This document shows, piece by piece, positions 15,810-25,048 of a DNA stretch of 64,000 nt. The stretch covers positions 634,816-698,815 of the forward strand of contig JBFMAX010000001.1 in the NCBI GenBank assembly GCA_040755395.1. Direction: 5' to 3'. Position 1 is the first letter of the stretch, and every line of letters starts with the position of its first letter. Under the pieces are notes generated by a model. It saw only the letters and a list, made by a program, of their open reading frames with translations. It had not been told where the DNA came from and did no database searches. The DNA comes from Nitrospirota bacterium. Lineage in GTDB: Bacteria > Nitrospirota > Nitrospiria > Nitrospirales > Nitrospiraceae. The translations under genes and the position numbers were made by a program.

Positions 15810-16136
15810 TTACGTGAACAGCAAGGAGTGGAATTCGTTCATAAATCCGTAGTAGAGGGGAGCGAAATCCTTCAGGCTGTCGGGGCTGGTCTCCTTCAGA
15901 CGCTTGAAAAAGAAGACTTGGTACCGGGGATCTAATTGTTCCAACAACTTCCCCAGTTGGGCCATGGTGTAGCTGCCGGCAGGAACGCTGAGGACATAAT
16001 GCACCAGCCGCTCGACGAACTGCTGCGCCACGTATTCGCTCGTGATCAGGCCCTCGGGAAGCTTTCCGGTCGCGAGAAATTCATCAAACGGCACGGCCTG
16101 TGCCGCGAAGGGCACAGACGGTCGAGGCGGGGTCAC
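15810..16136 (-). CDS. Small protein, unknown
   Basis: A GTG at 16136 with GGAGGA seven bases upstream is the best start, giving 108 residues. After a Pro-rich N-terminus the protein is helical: LITSEYVAQQFVERLVHYVL and LGKLLEQLDPRYQVFFFKRL. There are no cysteines, signal peptide or membrane segments. Function unknown. Confidence 0.6.
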   Translation of the reverse strand: MTPPRPSVPFAAQAVPFDEFLATGKLPEGLITSEYVAQQFVERLVHYVLSVPAGSYTMAQLGKLLEQLDPRYQVFFFKRLKETSPDSLKDFAPLYYGFMNEFHSLLFT

Positions 16137-16586
16137 TCTGAGTTCCTCCGAAGCGACAACCAATTCCTACGGCTCGGTCCATCACTGTACTGAAGCCCTC
16201 CGTCATCGTCAAGCCTTCACCTGAAGCCTTCAATTGAGGGCGGAACGCAGCGAGTCCGTTGCAATCGGCGGAAGAGGCGCGTACCTTCTCGGATACGCCG
16301 CTCCATCCGAAACTGGCAGCCGCAGGTTTCATGAAGAAGGGACTGAGCTATGCGAAGATGGGCGAGCGCGCACGATTTGGACAAACCGCTGGAACTCGTC
16401 GTCGCTCAGTTCCCCGAGACCCAGGAAGCCGGGGTGCGCGAGAGAGCTTGAGGCTTCCGAGCCCTTAGCGCTCACCCAGGCCGACCTTGTCCTCATCAGC
16501 TTAAGCCCTGGAATGCGCGAGAGACTGGACTCTCCTGGACGGGGTGCGCGTAACGGATAGACGGCTCATCAGTCCGGAACGTGACA
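16137..16586. other. Gene-poor stretch with one short open frame
   Basis: No convincing gene lies in this 450-bp gap. AAGCCTTCA is directly repeated near 16200-16225. A 33-codon plus-strand frame at 16350-16451 (LDKPLELVVAQFPETQEAGV) looks protein-like but has no good ribosome-binding site, and may be the remains of a decayed gene. GGGGTGCGCG occurs twice (about 16430 and 16541). Confidence 0.4.
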
Positions 16587-16931
16587 TCACATCGGAAGGG
16601 GGGAACTGTCCGCATACGCGCCGGACGGAGGCCGCTCAGGACCGATCGCCGCCTCACAGGCATAGCCCGGATCGAAAGGCCAGAGGAGCGTTTGGCCGGG
16701 CCATGAGCCCTTGACATGGACATAACGGAAGGTCACCCCCAAGCGGGCGGCTTCCGCCCGCATGGTCTCAATGCAGCCGCCATAGGTATACGCGCGCTTG
16801 ATCAGCAGGATCGGGAGACCGGTCTGACTGTGGAAGACGGTATACTGGTCGCTACACGCGCTCAGGAAGAGCGCAAAGCCGAGAAGGAGTCGCACGATGG
16901 TCGGCGGGACGGCTCGAGCCACAGCAAACAC
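16587..16931 (-). CDS. Small lipoprotein
   Basis: The 114-residue product has a signal peptide ending in lipobox LFLSAC, after a GTG start at 16931 (other in-frame GTGs exist). The mature part contains two further Cys residues (GGCIETM, GYACEA), an RLGVTFRYVHVKGSWPG segment and a Pro/Ser-rich tail. It lies just upstream of the tRNA-Arg gene and on the same strand. No family was recognised; it is probably a periplasmic membrane-anchored protein. Confidence 0.6.
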   Translation of the reverse strand: MFAVARAVPPTIVRLLLGFALFLSACSDQYTVFHSQTGLPILLIKRAYTYGGCIETMRAEAARLGVTFRYVHVKGSWPGQTLLWPFDPGYACEAAIGPERPPSGAYADSSPLPM

Positions 16932-16951
16932 TCCCCCGGCTCTTGTGATGG

Positions 16952-17025
16952 TGCGCCCGGCAGGACTTGAACCTGCGACCTGCGGGTTCGAAGCCCGACG
17001 CTCTATCCAACTGAGCTACGGGCGC
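16952..17025 (-). tRNA. tRNA-Arg (anticodon TCG)
   Basis: Read on the minus strand the gene folds into a complete cloverleaf: acceptor GCGCCCG pairs with CGGGCGC, D stem GCTC/GAGC, anticodon loop CTTCGAA giving anticodon TCG (reads CGA), and T arm GCAGG-TTCAAGT-CCTGC. The discriminator base is A and CCA is encoded at 16949-16951. The outermost anticodon-stem pair (27-43) is mismatched. Confidence 0.95.
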
Positions 17026-17107
17026 ACGAAGCGTGAGTGAATCACTTCGGCCCGACCTTGTCAAGGCGCGGGGTTCCGCCGCGATAGGGCTGCGATCAGT
17101 GCCCAAT

Positions 17108-17141
17108 AAAAAAGGGCCGCCGATTCCGGCAGGCCCTTTTT
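17108..17141 (-). terminator. Rho-independent terminator, bidirectional
   Basis: GGGCC (17114-17118) pairs with GGCCC (17132-17136) around a GC-rich loop, with A5-6 before and T5 after the stem. It lies 39 bp downstream of the RRM gene stop and should end that transcript on the minus strand. Confidence 0.8.
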
Positions 17142-17179
17142 ACTCCGTCGCGGGCTTGCAGCCTTCAAAGAGCCGATCT

Positions 17180-17488
17180 TTACCAACGATCCCGGTCTCC
17201 GCCCCCGCCGCCGGGATTGCCGCCGCCGTAGGGGCGCTTCTCCTGCGGTCTGGCTTCGTTCACGACGAGCGTCCGACCGCCCAATTGGCTTCCATTCAGC
17301 GCCGCAATGGCTTTCTGGGCCTCTTCCGGCGTGGACATTTCCACGAACCCGAATCCTCGGGACTGTCCGGTGTATCGATCCGTGATCACTTTCGCGGATT
17401 GGACGGTTCCATGCTGGGAGAACAACTCCGCCAGCTGTTGCTCAGTCGTCGAGTAGGGTAAACTTCCGACATACAATTTGTTCCCCAT
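17180..17488 (-). CDS. RRM-type RNA-binding protein, glycine-rich tail
   Basis: A single RNA recognition motif spans residues 1-80 with RNP2 LYVGSL and RNP1 SRGFGFVEM intact, followed by a short Gly-rich tail (GGGNPGGGGGDRDRW). The 102-residue length matches bacterial Rbp proteins, many of them cold-induced RNA chaperones. The ATG at 17488 has GGAGGT upstream. A promoter near 17687-17715 would give a 5' leader of about 190 nt, as is usual for cold-shock genes. A terminator lies 39 bp beyond the stop, so the gene is monocistronic. Confidence 0.92.
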   Translation of the reverse strand: MGNKLYVGSLPYSTTEQQLAELFSQHGTVQSAKVITDRYTGQSRGFGFVEMSTPEEAQKAIAALNGSQLGGRTLVVNEARPQEKRPYGGGNPGGGGGDRDRW

Positions 17489-17686
17489 AGCGACCTCCGT
17501 CACTACTGTTGACATTGTCTTGGGAAGAATGGAGGAGGGAGGGAGAGACTTCCTGGCGCCAATGCAACTGCACCGTCCGGTCACTCACGCTGTCCGGCCA
17601 ACTTCCTCTCGCAAGGCAACATCGAATCAGGGCCACTCCGCTTCGCTCTCCATCACTCGGCCCCGCAGCGATGAATTGCAGCAAAA

Positions 17687-17715
17687 AGCATAGCACGGGC
17701 CTACAAACAGATCAA
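17687..17715 (-). promoter_or_regulatory. Candidate promoter for the RRM gene
   Basis: TTGATC (17710-17715) and TATGCT (17687-17692) on the minus strand are 17 bases apart. They lie between the aroK stop and the RRM gene and would produce an about 190-nt leader. Confidence 0.45.
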
Positions 17716-17740
17716 CAAGCCGGCCTCTCCCGGCGGGGCC

Positions 17741-18241
17741 TTACACCCTGGCGAGGATGCTGGCGACGACCTCTTCGACCGTTCGTCCTTCCGTCGCGAT
17801 CACATGGTCTGCGGCGGCTTGGTACTTCGGCAGGCGCTGTTCCAGCACCTCCTGTATTTCCTCCGTAAAGGACTTGGTGCCGGTCAGGGAGGGACGTTGT
17901 GGATCCCCGCCTATGCGCCGGGCGATGGTCGGCACCTCCGCGGTCAGCCAGAACAGCGTCCCGTTCTTTTTGAGGACATCCACGTTCTGTTGACGGAGGA
18001 TGGCGCCGCCGCCGGTGTCGATGATCAAGTCGTCCTTCCCCCACAGGTCCCGGCAGACCTCCGACTCCAGGTCTCGAAAATGTTCCCAGCCGAACCGTTG
18101 CACGATCTCGGGGATCGCCAGCTTGACCCGCTTGACGACCTCGGCGTCCGTCGAGACCAACTCCCGTCCCAGCCTTGTCGCCAGAATTTTCCCCACCGTG
18201 CTCTTGCCGGTGCCGCGATATCCAATGAGAACGATATTCAT
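17741..18241 (-). CDS. aroK: Shikimate kinase
   Basis: This enzyme phosphorylates shikimate at the 3-hydroxyl in the chorismate pathway. Walker A GYRGTGKST is at residues 7-15, the shikimate-binding DTGGGAILR around residue 78, and the lid with DPQRPSLTG around residue 118. The 166-residue size is normal. Its ATG overlaps the end of aroE by 4 bp (ATGA), so two consecutive chorismate-pathway enzymes are translationally coupled. The other aro genes are at 41779-47477. Confidence 0.95.
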   Translation of the reverse strand: MNIVLIGYRGTGKSTVGKILATRLGRELVSTDAEVVKRVKLAIPEIVQRFGWEHFRDLESEVCRDLWGKDDLIIDTGGGAILRQQNVDVLKKNGTLFWLTAEVPTIARRIGGDPQRPSLTGTKSFTEEIQEVLEQRLPKYQAAADHVIATEGRTVEEVVASILARV

Positions 18242-19092
18242 GAGAAGCGGGATTCCAGCACGGCCCGCATCACGTCGATCGGGGCTGGTTGGTTCGTCCA
18301 GAGTTCGAATTGCGCGGCGGCTTGGTTGAGGAACATCTCCAGACCGCGGATCGTTCGACAGCCGGCTGCCTTGGCGTCCTTGAGCAGACGCGTCTCCTGG
18401 GGGTTGTACACGATGTCCATGACGGCGAGACGGGCATGAAGTAGCCCGGCCGGAACACAGGTTTCCCGAATCTTGGGATGCATCCCGACCGGTGTGCAGT
18501 GAATCAGGACCTGCGCGTCCGGCAAGAGGCGACGGAGGGCGTCTTCGCTCAAGACCGCCTGGTGTACGCGGAGCGAGGTCTTGGCCTGGAGGTCGCGAAC
18601 GAGACCCTGTCGCTCGACTTCATCGATTCCCAGGATGAACAGTTCCGCAACGGCTGAGTCCGCTGCCAGCGCAAAGGCGATAGCGCGCGCAGCGCCGCCC
18701 GACCCCAGCATCGCCACCCGCCGTCCTTTCAGTTCGATACCATTGTCCCGCAGTGCTCGCAGGGCTCCAGAAGCGTCCGTGTTGTAGCCGGTCAGTTTCC
18801 CGTCATCCACCACGATGGTGTTGATGGCGCCGATGTGGCGGGCCGTCGGCTCCACCTCGTCGAGAAACCGGATGGCGGAGACTTTGTGCGGGATGGTCAC
18901 GCTGAAGCCGCGCGCATTTCCCAGCGCCCGGATACCGCGAACGGCGTCAGCGATATTCTCCACTGGAAAGGCCAGATACACGAAGTTCAAGCCGAGCTTT
19001 TGAAAAGCCGCGTTATGGATGGCGGGGGACAAGGAATGCTCGACCGGGTTTCCGATGACCCCGCAGAGCTTGGTCTGAGCGTTGATTTCCAT
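18238..19092 (-). CDS. aroE: Shikimate dehydrogenase (NADP)
   Basis: AroE reduces 3-dehydroshikimate to shikimate. Seen are the substrate-site GNPVEHSLSPAIHNAAF (residues 15-31), the catalytic Lys in SVTIPHKVSA, the NADP-binding AMLGSGGAARAIAFAL and the C-terminal RGLEMFLNQAAAQFELWT. Length, 284 aa, is typical. It directly precedes aroK with a 4-bp overlap. The gap upstream of the start (19093-19164) is mostly low-complexity repeat-like text. Confidence 0.96.
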   Translation of the reverse strand: MEINAQTKLCGVIGNPVEHSLSPAIHNAAFQKLGLNFVYLAFPVENIADAVRGIRALGNARGFSVTIPHKVSAIRFLDEVEPTARHIGAINTIVVDDGKLTGYNTDASGALRALRDNGIELKGRRVAMLGSGGAARAIAFALAADSAVAELFILGIDEVERQGLVRDLQAKTSLRVHQAVLSEDALRRLLPDAQVLIHCTPVGMHPKIRETCVPAGLLHARLAVMDIVYNPQETRLLKDAKAAGCRTIRGLEMFLNQAAAQFELWTNQPAPIDVMRAVLESRFS

Positions 19093-19164
19093 ACCAAGGA
19101 CTTTCTCGGCGGGCAGCCGTCAGCTCTCGCCTTGCGGCTTGCGGCTTACCGACCGGTGACCACT

Positions 19165-19503
19165 TCATTTTTCCTTCGCCACCACCTTCAGAGCGATGTA
19201 CTGGCTCCCCGCAACCTGATACGTCACGGTGACCTGGTCGCTTTTCTTTAAGTCCTTCAGGCCCTTGAGGTTTCCGCCTTCGAACACGGTCTTGTCGTTG
19301 ACGACAAAGGTGAACCGGGTCCCGCTATCCGCCTTCTTCACCGCAAACTTCCCCGCTCCGGGATCGACCGACAGTACGGTACCGACGAAGTCGGTTCCCC
19401 CCTGAACCGGAACCGGGATCGTGACTGCGGTCACGACGACGATCCACAAGGCGCAGGTGAGCCACGCGGTCATAGCTGCACCCTTCTTTCCGGTTGTGTT
19501 CAT
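19165..19503 (-). CDS. Exported beta-rich protein, unknown
   Basis: The 112-residue protein has a signal peptide ending near VPVQGG, then a compact beta-rich domain: FVGTVLSVDPGAGKFAVKK, FTFVVNDKTVF and VTVTYQVAGSQYIALKVV. This pattern resembles OB-fold-like DUF5666-type exported domains, though the family call is tentative. ATG 19503 is preferred; an in-frame TTG at 19518 overlaps the end of the SDR gene. It is probably cotranscribed with the SDR and TrmI genes. Confidence 0.62.
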   Translation of the reverse strand: MNTTGKKGAAMTAWLTCALWIVVVTAVTIPVPVQGGTDFVGTVLSVDPGAGKFAVKKADSGTRFTFVVNDKTVFEGGNLKGLKDLKKSDQVTVTYQVAGSQYIALKVVAKEK

Positions 19504-19514
19504 GAGCCTTTCTT

Positions 19515-20270
19515 TCAATGCGCGGTCATGCCGCCGTCGATCGTGAACGTGCTGCCGGTGACCCAGGAAGCGTCATCGGACGCGAGATAGAGCACCATCT
19601 TCGCGACTTCCTCGGGTTTGCCGGGACGCGCGATGGGGTAATGACTCAGCACTTCGGCCGTCTGCGCCGGATTGCTCAGCAGGCTCTCGGCCATCGGCGT
19701 CTCAATGAGTCCGGGATTGACCACGTTGCAGCGAATCCCTTGCGCGGCGTAATCCACGGCGATCGCGCGGGTGAGGGCATCCAGCGCTCCCTTGGAGGCC
19801 GCGTATGCGGGCAGCAGGGGAATGCCGACCAGACTGGCGATCGAAGAAATATTGATGACCACGCCGCCGCCGGCTTTCAGCATTTCGGGGATCGCCGCCC
19901 GGGTCATGCGGAAGACGCCGGTGATGTTGACGTCGAGCACCCGCAGCCAGGTGGCGTCGTCCATCTCGTGAATCTTCTTCCCGAAGTCCCCGGTGCCGGC
20001 GTTGTTGATCAGGATGTCCAGCCTGCCGAACGTCCGGACCGTTTGTGCGACCGCTTCCCGCACGTGCGTTTCATCGGTCACCGATCCGGCCATCGTCAGC
20101 GCCCGGCCTCCTTGGCGCTTGATCTCGCCGGCCACCCGCTCCAACTGATCCTTGCGCCGGCCCGTGATGACGACCGCGGCGCTTTCCCGGGCGAACAACT
20201 TCGCGATCGCTTCGCCGATGCCGGCGTTCCCGCCCGTGATCAGCGCCACCTTTCCGTTCAGTCTGCTCAC
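19515..20270 (-). CDS. Short-chain dehydrogenase/reductase (SDR)
   Basis: Classical SDR: cofactor motif TGGNAGIGEAIAKLF near residue 14, NNAG near residue 87, catalytic Ser in INISSIASL and YAASKGALDALTRA with the Tyr-x3-Lys pair, and NPGLIETPM. The tail DDASWVTGSTFTIDGG is the usual subfamily ending. I start at a GTG (20270) with GAGGA upstream; it overlaps the upstream methyltransferase stop by 4 bp. An NAD(P)-dependent oxidoreductase resembling FabG; substrate unknown. Confidence 0.92.
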   Translation of the reverse strand: MSRLNGKVALITGGNAGIGEAIAKLFARESAAVVITGRRKDQLERVAGEIKRQGGRALTMAGSVTDETHVREAVAQTVRTFGRLDILINNAGTGDFGKKIHEMDDATWLRVLDVNITGVFRMTRAAIPEMLKAGGGVVINISSIASLVGIPLLPAYAASKGALDALTRAIAVDYAAQGIRCNVVNPGLIETPMAESLLSNPAQTAEVLSHYPIARPGKPEEVAKMVLYLASDDASWVTGSTFTIDGGMTAH

Positions 20271-21145
20271 CGATTTTCCTCGTCCACGTCCGTTCGGTCG
20301 GCCCCGCTCCGGTCGCCGAGCGAATCGGCAGTTCCGCACGGTCGATCCGTCCAGAGCCCCGGCTCGACCCTGCGCGCGACCGTGATGAACCCCGAATGGG
20401 CCACCATCCGATGATCTGGGCGGACGCTTCGCCCTTGAACGGACCACGTCCGCAGCAACGTTTCAAACGTCTGGATCAAGCCGAAGCCGCCGGCTCGTTC
20501 CAGGGCATCGACGGTCTGCATGACCTGCGGCACAGTGGGGACGAAACTCAGATAGATGCCGCCCGAGCGTAAGACCCTCGCGGCGTGGGGGACGACCCGC
20601 CAGGGTTCAGGCAGATCGAGCACGACCCGATCGAAGAGGTCGCCTCCGGCCGGAAGCTCGATGCCGTCGTAGGCGTTGGCTCGGGCGATCGCGAGATTCG
20701 GGGTCGCGCCGAGATACCGTTCGATGTTCCCGACGGCGGTGCGGGCGAAATCCTCGCGGGCCTCGTAACTCACCACCGACCCTCGCGGGCCCACGGCGCG
20801 CAGCAGCGCCATCGTCAACGCGCCGGAACCGGTTCCGGCTTCGAAGACCTTCGCGCCCGGATGGATGTCGGCCCACATCGTGATGATCGCGAGATCTTTG
20901 GGATAGATGACCTGGGCGCCCCGCGGCATCTTCAAGACATATTCGCCGATCGTGGGACGCAGGGCGATCATGCGTGTGCCGCGGGAGAGCATGACGAGAC
21001 TGCCGTCCGGCCTCCCGATCAGAACGTCGTGCGGGATCGTCTCGCCGCTGTGCTGAAAGGTGGCCCCCGCCTTCAGCGTCAGCGTGTAATGCCGGCCCTT
21101 CTTGTCGACGAGATGAATGCGCTCGCCGTCTTGCAACCGTGTCAT
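20267..21145 (-). CDS. tRNA (adenine-58-N1)-methyltransferase, TrmI-type
   Basis: The 292-residue protein matches TrmI: an N-terminal beta domain (ERIHLVDKKGRHYTLTLKAG), PRGAQVIYPKDLAIITMWAD, the SAM-binding VFEAGTGSGALTMALLRAVG, YEAREDFARTAVGNIERYLG and DRVVLDLPEPWRVVPHAAR with the family's DLPxPW motif. It should methylate A58 in the T loop of tRNAs. The last about 30 residues are an unusual charged tail (DRSGADRTDVDEENR). Its stop overlaps the SDR start. Confidence 0.9.
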   Translation of the reverse strand: MTRLQDGERIHLVDKKGRHYTLTLKAGATFQHSGETIPHDVLIGRPDGSLVMLSRGTRMIALRPTIGEYVLKMPRGAQVIYPKDLAIITMWADIHPGAKVFEAGTGSGALTMALLRAVGPRGSVVSYEAREDFARTAVGNIERYLGATPNLAIARANAYDGIELPAGGDLFDRVVLDLPEPWRVVPHAARVLRSGGIYLSFVPTVPQVMQTVDALERAGGFGLIQTFETLLRTWSVQGRSVRPDHRMVAHSGFITVARRVEPGLWTDRPCGTADSLGDRSGADRTDVDEENR

Positions 21146-21316
21146 GGCGGGCTCATTCTAGGAGACTGGTCGGGGCTTTGCAACCGAACCGCCGCCAGCG
21201 TCGTTCCTTGACAGGGTATCGGGTGGGCCGTATCATCCAGCTACATTCGTGCTCATTCCTACTGAATGGTCGGGAACCGAATCGCCTGTCCTCCGCATCG
21301 TGCGAGGGATTTCTCG

Positions 21317-22660
21317 ATGAACCGTGCGGGATGCCATCCTCGGACTTCTCCCGCTCTCTGTGCACGCTCGTTCAGTCGAGCGGCTCTCGTTCTGTGCGCC
21401 CTGGTTTTATGGACCTCCGCAGCCCGGGCCGAGACGACGGTGGTCCTGGCGACGTACGAAGGCGTGATCAATCCGGTCGCCGCCGAATACGTGCATGACG
21501 CCATCGCCTTCGCGCAGGCGCAGAGCGCCTCGGCGCTGGTCGTGCGACTGGACACGCCGGGCGGGCTCGACACCTCGATGCGCGTCATCATCAAGGACTT
21601 CACCGGGTCGCCGGTTCCCATCATCGTCTATGTGGCTCCGTCCGGCGGCCGGGCGGCGTCGGCCGGCGTCTTCATCACGATGGCGGCCCATATCGCGGCG
21701 ATGGCGCCCGGCACCAATATCGGGGCGGCCCATCCGGTGGCGATGGGCGGCGGCGAAATGGACAAGACAATGAAGGAGAAAGTCGAGAACGACTCGGTCG
21801 CGTACATCAAGTCCATCGCTGAACAGCGCGGCCGGAATGCCGCGTGGGCCGAGGATGCGGTGCGCAAGAGCGTGTCGGTAACCGAAAAGGAAGCGGTGAA
21901 GCTCAAGATCGTCGACCTGATCGCGGACGATGTGCCGACCCTGCTCAGGGAGTTGGACGGCAGACCGGTGAATCTCGGAAGCGGGACCGTCGTTCTGCGG
22001 ACGAAGGATGCGGCGGTCGTTGAGTTTCCCATGGGATGGCGACTGGAGATGCTGAAGGCCCTCAGCGATCCCAACATCGCCTATCTGTTGATGACCATCG
22101 GCACCATCGGCCTCCTGGCCGAACTGTACAATCCGGGGGCGATCTTGCCGGGGATTGTCGGCGCGATCAGTCTCATCCTGGCGTTTTACTCGTTCCAATC
22201 ATTACCGGTGAACTATGCCGGCGTGTTATTGATCCTGCTGGGCATCGTGTTTTTCATTTTGGAGGCGACCGTCACCAGCTTCGGCCTGCTGGCTATCGGC
22301 GGCGTGATCTCCATGATTCTCGGATCCCTCATGCTGGTGAAGGCCGAAGCGCCGTTCCTCCAGATCTCCTGGTCCGTGATTCTTCCGGTCGTCGCCATGG
22401 CGGCCTTCTTCACGTTGTTCATCGTCGGGATGGGGCTCAGGGCCTTGAAGCCGCGGCCGCTGACCGGCCGCGAAGGCATGGTCGGCTTGATCGGGGTGGC
22501 CAAGACGGCGCTCGCGCCGCGAGGGCAATTGTCCGTCCACGGGGAACTCTGGGAAGCGGTCAGTGAACAGCCGCTTCAGCCCGGCGACCAGGCGGAAGTC
22601 ACGCGCGTAGAGGGCTTGAAGCTGTACGTCAAACCGGTTAGCCCAAAGAAAGAGGCATGA
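21317..22660 (+). CDS. NfeD family membrane serine protease
   Basis: The 447-residue protein is a long-form NfeD. It has a signal peptide, a ClpP-fold protease domain with [13 protein letters not shown], the nucleophile segment [16 protein letters not shown] and [12 protein letters not shown], then four or more transmembrane helices ([18 protein letters not shown] onward) and a C-terminal OB-fold-like domain ([18 protein letters not shown]). Family members work with stomatin/slipin proteins and cleave them near the C-terminus. The slipin gene follows after a single base. Start ATG 21317 has GAGGG upstream. Confidence 0.92.
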   Translation: MNRAGCHPRTSPALCARSFSRAALVLCALVLWTSAARAETTVVLATYEGVINPVAAEYVHDAIAFAQAQSASALVVRLDTPGGLDTSMRVIIKDFTGSPVPIIVYVAPSGGRAASAGVFITMAAHIAAMAPGTNIGAAHPVAMGGGEMDKTMKEKVENDSVAYIKSIAEQRGRNAAWAEDAVRKSVSVTEKEAVKLKIVDLIADDVPTLLRELDGRPVNLGSGTVVLRTKDAAVVEFPMGWRLEMLKALSDPNIAYLLMTIGTIGLLAELYNPGAILPGIVGAISLILAFYSFQSLPVNYAGVLLILLGIVFFILEATVTSFGLLAIGGVISMILGSLMLVKAEAPFLQISWSVILPVVAMAAFFTLFIVGMGLRALKPRPLTGREGMVGLIGVAKTALAPRGQLSVHGELWEAVSEQPLQPGDQAEVTRVEGLKLYVKPVSPKKEA

Positions 22661-22661
22661 G

Positions 22662-23432
22662 ATGAATCTGCTGTTCAGTCCGTTCGGCCTACTGGTGCTC
22701 GTCGTGATCCTCGTCCTGATGGGCTTCAACGTCCTCCGGGAATACGAGCGGGCGGTGATTTTTCGATGGGGACGCTTGGCGCGCGGGATCGTCGGCGGCA
22801 ACGGACCCGGAGTCGTCATCATCATTCCCTTCATCGATAAGTTGGTCCGCGTGAGCCTGCGGACCGTGGCGATGGATGTGCCCCCTCAGGACGTGATCAC
22901 CAGAGACAACGTCACGGTGAAAGTGAACGCGGTGATCTATTTTCGCGTTGTGGATCAGCAGCGGGCCATCGTCGAAGTGGAGGATTATCTGTATGCCACT
23001 TCCATGATGGCCCAAACGACGCTCCGCAGCGTGCTCGGGCAAAGCCAGTTGGACGATCTATTGGCCAAACGAGAAGAGATCAACGCGGAACTGCAGCGGA
23101 TCATCGATCAGCAGACCGAGCCGTGGGGCGTGAAGGTCACAGCCGTCGAGGTCAAGAACGTGGATCTGCCCCAGGAAATGCAGCGGGCCATCGCCCGTCA
23201 AGCCGAAGCCGAGCGCGAACGACGCGCCAAGGTGATCCACGCCGAAGGCGAATTTCAAGCGGCCCAGCGGTTGGCCGAAGCGGCCAACGTCATCAGCCAG
23301 AACCCGGCGGCCCTTCAGCTCCGTTATCTGCAGACGCTGGTTGAGGTGGGCGCCGAGAAGAATTCGACCACCATTTTTCCGATTCCTATCGACATTCTGG
23401 CTCCCTTCATCAAGAGATTGGAAAACCGGTAA
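22662..23432 (+). CDS. Slipin (SPFH/stomatin family membrane protein)
   Basis: One N-terminal hairpin helix ([16 protein letters not shown]) anchors a 256-residue SPFH domain: [56 protein letters not shown] and the stomatin-type [20 protein letters not shown] coiled coil. Such proteins form membrane-bound oligomers that organise microdomains. The gene begins one base after the NfeD stop, the standard operon partner whose protease acts on slipins. A small hairpin (AATGGC/GCCATT) follows the stop around 23456-23483 without a T-run. Confidence 0.93.
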   Translation: MNLLFSPFGLLVLVVILVLMGFNVLREYERAVIFRWGRLARGIVGGNGPGVVIIIPFIDKLVRVSLRTVAMDVPPQDVITRDNVTVKVNAVIYFRVVDQQRAIVEVEDYLYATSMMAQTTLRSVLGQSQLDDLLAKREEINAELQRIIDQQTEPWGVKVTAVEVKNVDLPQEMQRAIARQAEAERERRAKVIHAEGEFQAAQRLAEAANVISQNPAALQLRYLQTLVEVGAEKNSTTIFPIPIDILAPFIKRLENR

Positions 23433-23723
23433 GTGACCGTACCGCTATAAAAAGCAATGGCTTACGGCCTTCCGTCGGCCATTCGTCCTATTCTCCTGCC
23501 CCGTTCGGTCTCCCTGCGCGCTAGGCCCATGCATCCGACGCGCCCTTTCACCCGTAGTTTCAATCAAGAGAGGGAGGTGAAACCGGGAACAGCAGGGGCG
23601 TTTTAGACCGAATCCTTTCCAACCCCCTCGCCTCTAATAGAGTAGAGCGCTGAGTGACTATTCTGTTCGAGCATTCGCCTCACACAATCCGTCACTCATT
23701 TCATGTGCACTCATAGGTGACCT

Positions 23724-24989
23724 ATGAAGGACGAACGAGACGAGACAGTTTTCGAAGATGATCGGCCCGCTTCCACCGCCTCGAACTTGGAGCTTGAGAC
23801 GGACGATTCGGAAGCCAGCGACCTGTTGGAAATGATCGAGCAGGATACTGGCGGCGCGGCGAAGTCTCCGGAAGTTTCCGGGGAACCCGAATCGAACGTC
23901 CGTCTTGAAGGACCGATGGTGTTGGAGTCCCTGTACTTCCGTTCGTTTGGCGAGCGTCCACTGCTGACCCGTGAAGAAGAGATTGCCCTCGCGAAACGGA
24001 TCGACCAGGGAACCAGGGTCGTTCGGACGGCGCTCCGCACCGCGGTGAAGGTGGCTTCCCGCATGCGTAAGGCGGAGAAGATCGTGCAGGCGACGCGGAC
24101 GCTGCAGGTCGTGCGTCGGTTGAGCGGTCTTTCTGCGACTGCGCTCGACCGGGCTGAGGCAAGCTTGACGATCCTATGCGAGTACGCCAAGGGTCCGGGC
24201 AGACAGGCAGCGTCGAACTTTCGGCGCTTGAAAGATCTTCGGTTGCAGGTCCGCGAAGCGCGGGCCGTCCTCGAGAGCGCGAAAGACGAGCTGGTCCGCT
24301 GCAACCTACGCCTCGTCGTCGACGTGGCCAAGCATTATACGGGGCGCGGCTTGAGCCTCCTTGACTTGGTGCAGGAAGGCAACATCGGCCTCATGAAAGC
24401 GGCCGAACGGTACGAATATCGCAAGGGGTTCAAGTTCAGCACCTACGCAACGTGGTGGATCAGGCAGGGGATCACCAGAGCCCTGGCGGACCAATCGCGG
24501 ACGATTCGGATTCCGGTCCATCAGACCGAAGCATCGAACCGCATGTTGCGGGTGTCGAGACGGCTCGTTCAGCAACTGGGGCGTCCGCCTCGGATTGAAG
24601 AGTTGGCCCAGGCGCTCGGCGCTCGCCCGGATAAGCTGCATGAGACGATGCAGGCGTTCCAGGAACCCATTGCCCTGGAGAACCCGGTGGGGGACGGTGA
24701 GACCCAGTTCGGCGAACTCTTGCCCGATCTTCAGGCCGTGCCGCCCGATGCCCATGTTCATCGGACGGAGCTGACCCGAGAATTGGACCGAATCCTGGGC
24801 ACCCTGACACCGAGAGAACAAACCGTCATTCGGTTGCGTTTCGGGATCGGTCAGGATGAACCCCGGACATTGGAACAGGTAGGCCAGAGTCTCTCCGTCA
24901 CTCGCGAACGGATCCGGCAGATTGAGGCCAAGGCGCTGAAGAAACTGAAGGCGCCAGAGATCAAGCAGATGTTCGCGGCAATTCGCTGA
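23724..24989 (+). CDS. RNA polymerase sigma-70 family factor (RpoD/RpoS-like)
   Basis: All major sigma-70 regions are present in 421 residues. An acidic N-terminus is followed by region 1.2 (YFRSFGERPLLTREEEIALA), region 2 (NLRLVVDVAKHY, LSLLDLVQEGNIGLMKAAER and YEYRKGFKFSTYATWWIRQG), SRTIRIPVH at the 2.4/3.0 junction, region 3, and region 4 ending in LSVTRERIRQIEAKALKKLK. The full region 2-4 set indicates recognition of primary-type promoters. The size is between RpoS (about 330) and RpoD (about 600), so a group 2 factor or a short primary sigma are both possible. A strong terminator follows 25 bp after the stop. Confidence 0.93.
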   Translation: MKDERDETVFEDDRPASTASNLELETDDSEASDLLEMIEQDTGGAAKSPEVSGEPESNVRLEGPMVLESLYFRSFGERPLLTREEEIALAKRIDQGTRVVRTALRTAVKVASRMRKAEKIVQATRTLQVVRRLSGLSATALDRAEASLTILCEYAKGPGRQAASNFRRLKDLRLQVREARAVLESAKDELVRCNLRLVVDVAKHYTGRGLSLLDLVQEGNIGLMKAAERYEYRKGFKFSTYATWWIRQGITRALADQSRTIRIPVHQTEASNRMLRVSRRLVQQLGRPPRIEELAQALGARPDKLHETMQAFQEPIALENPVGDGETQFGELLPDLQAVPPDAHVHRTELTRELDRILGTLTPREQTVIRLRFGIGQDEPRTLEQVGQSLSVTRERIRQIEAKALKKLKAPEIKQMFAAIR

Positions 24990-25014
24990 CGGTCATAATC
25001 GAAACGGCATTGAT

Positions 25015-25048
25015 GCGGGCGAGGCTCAAGCCTCGCCCGCTTTGTTTT
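25015..25048 (+). terminator. Rho-independent terminator of the sigma factor gene
   Basis: A perfect 12-bp stem, GCGGGCGAGGCT (25015-25026) with AGCCTCGCCCGC (25029-25040), has a two-base spacer (the loop must open to four or more) and is followed by TTTGTTTT. Confidence 0.88.
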
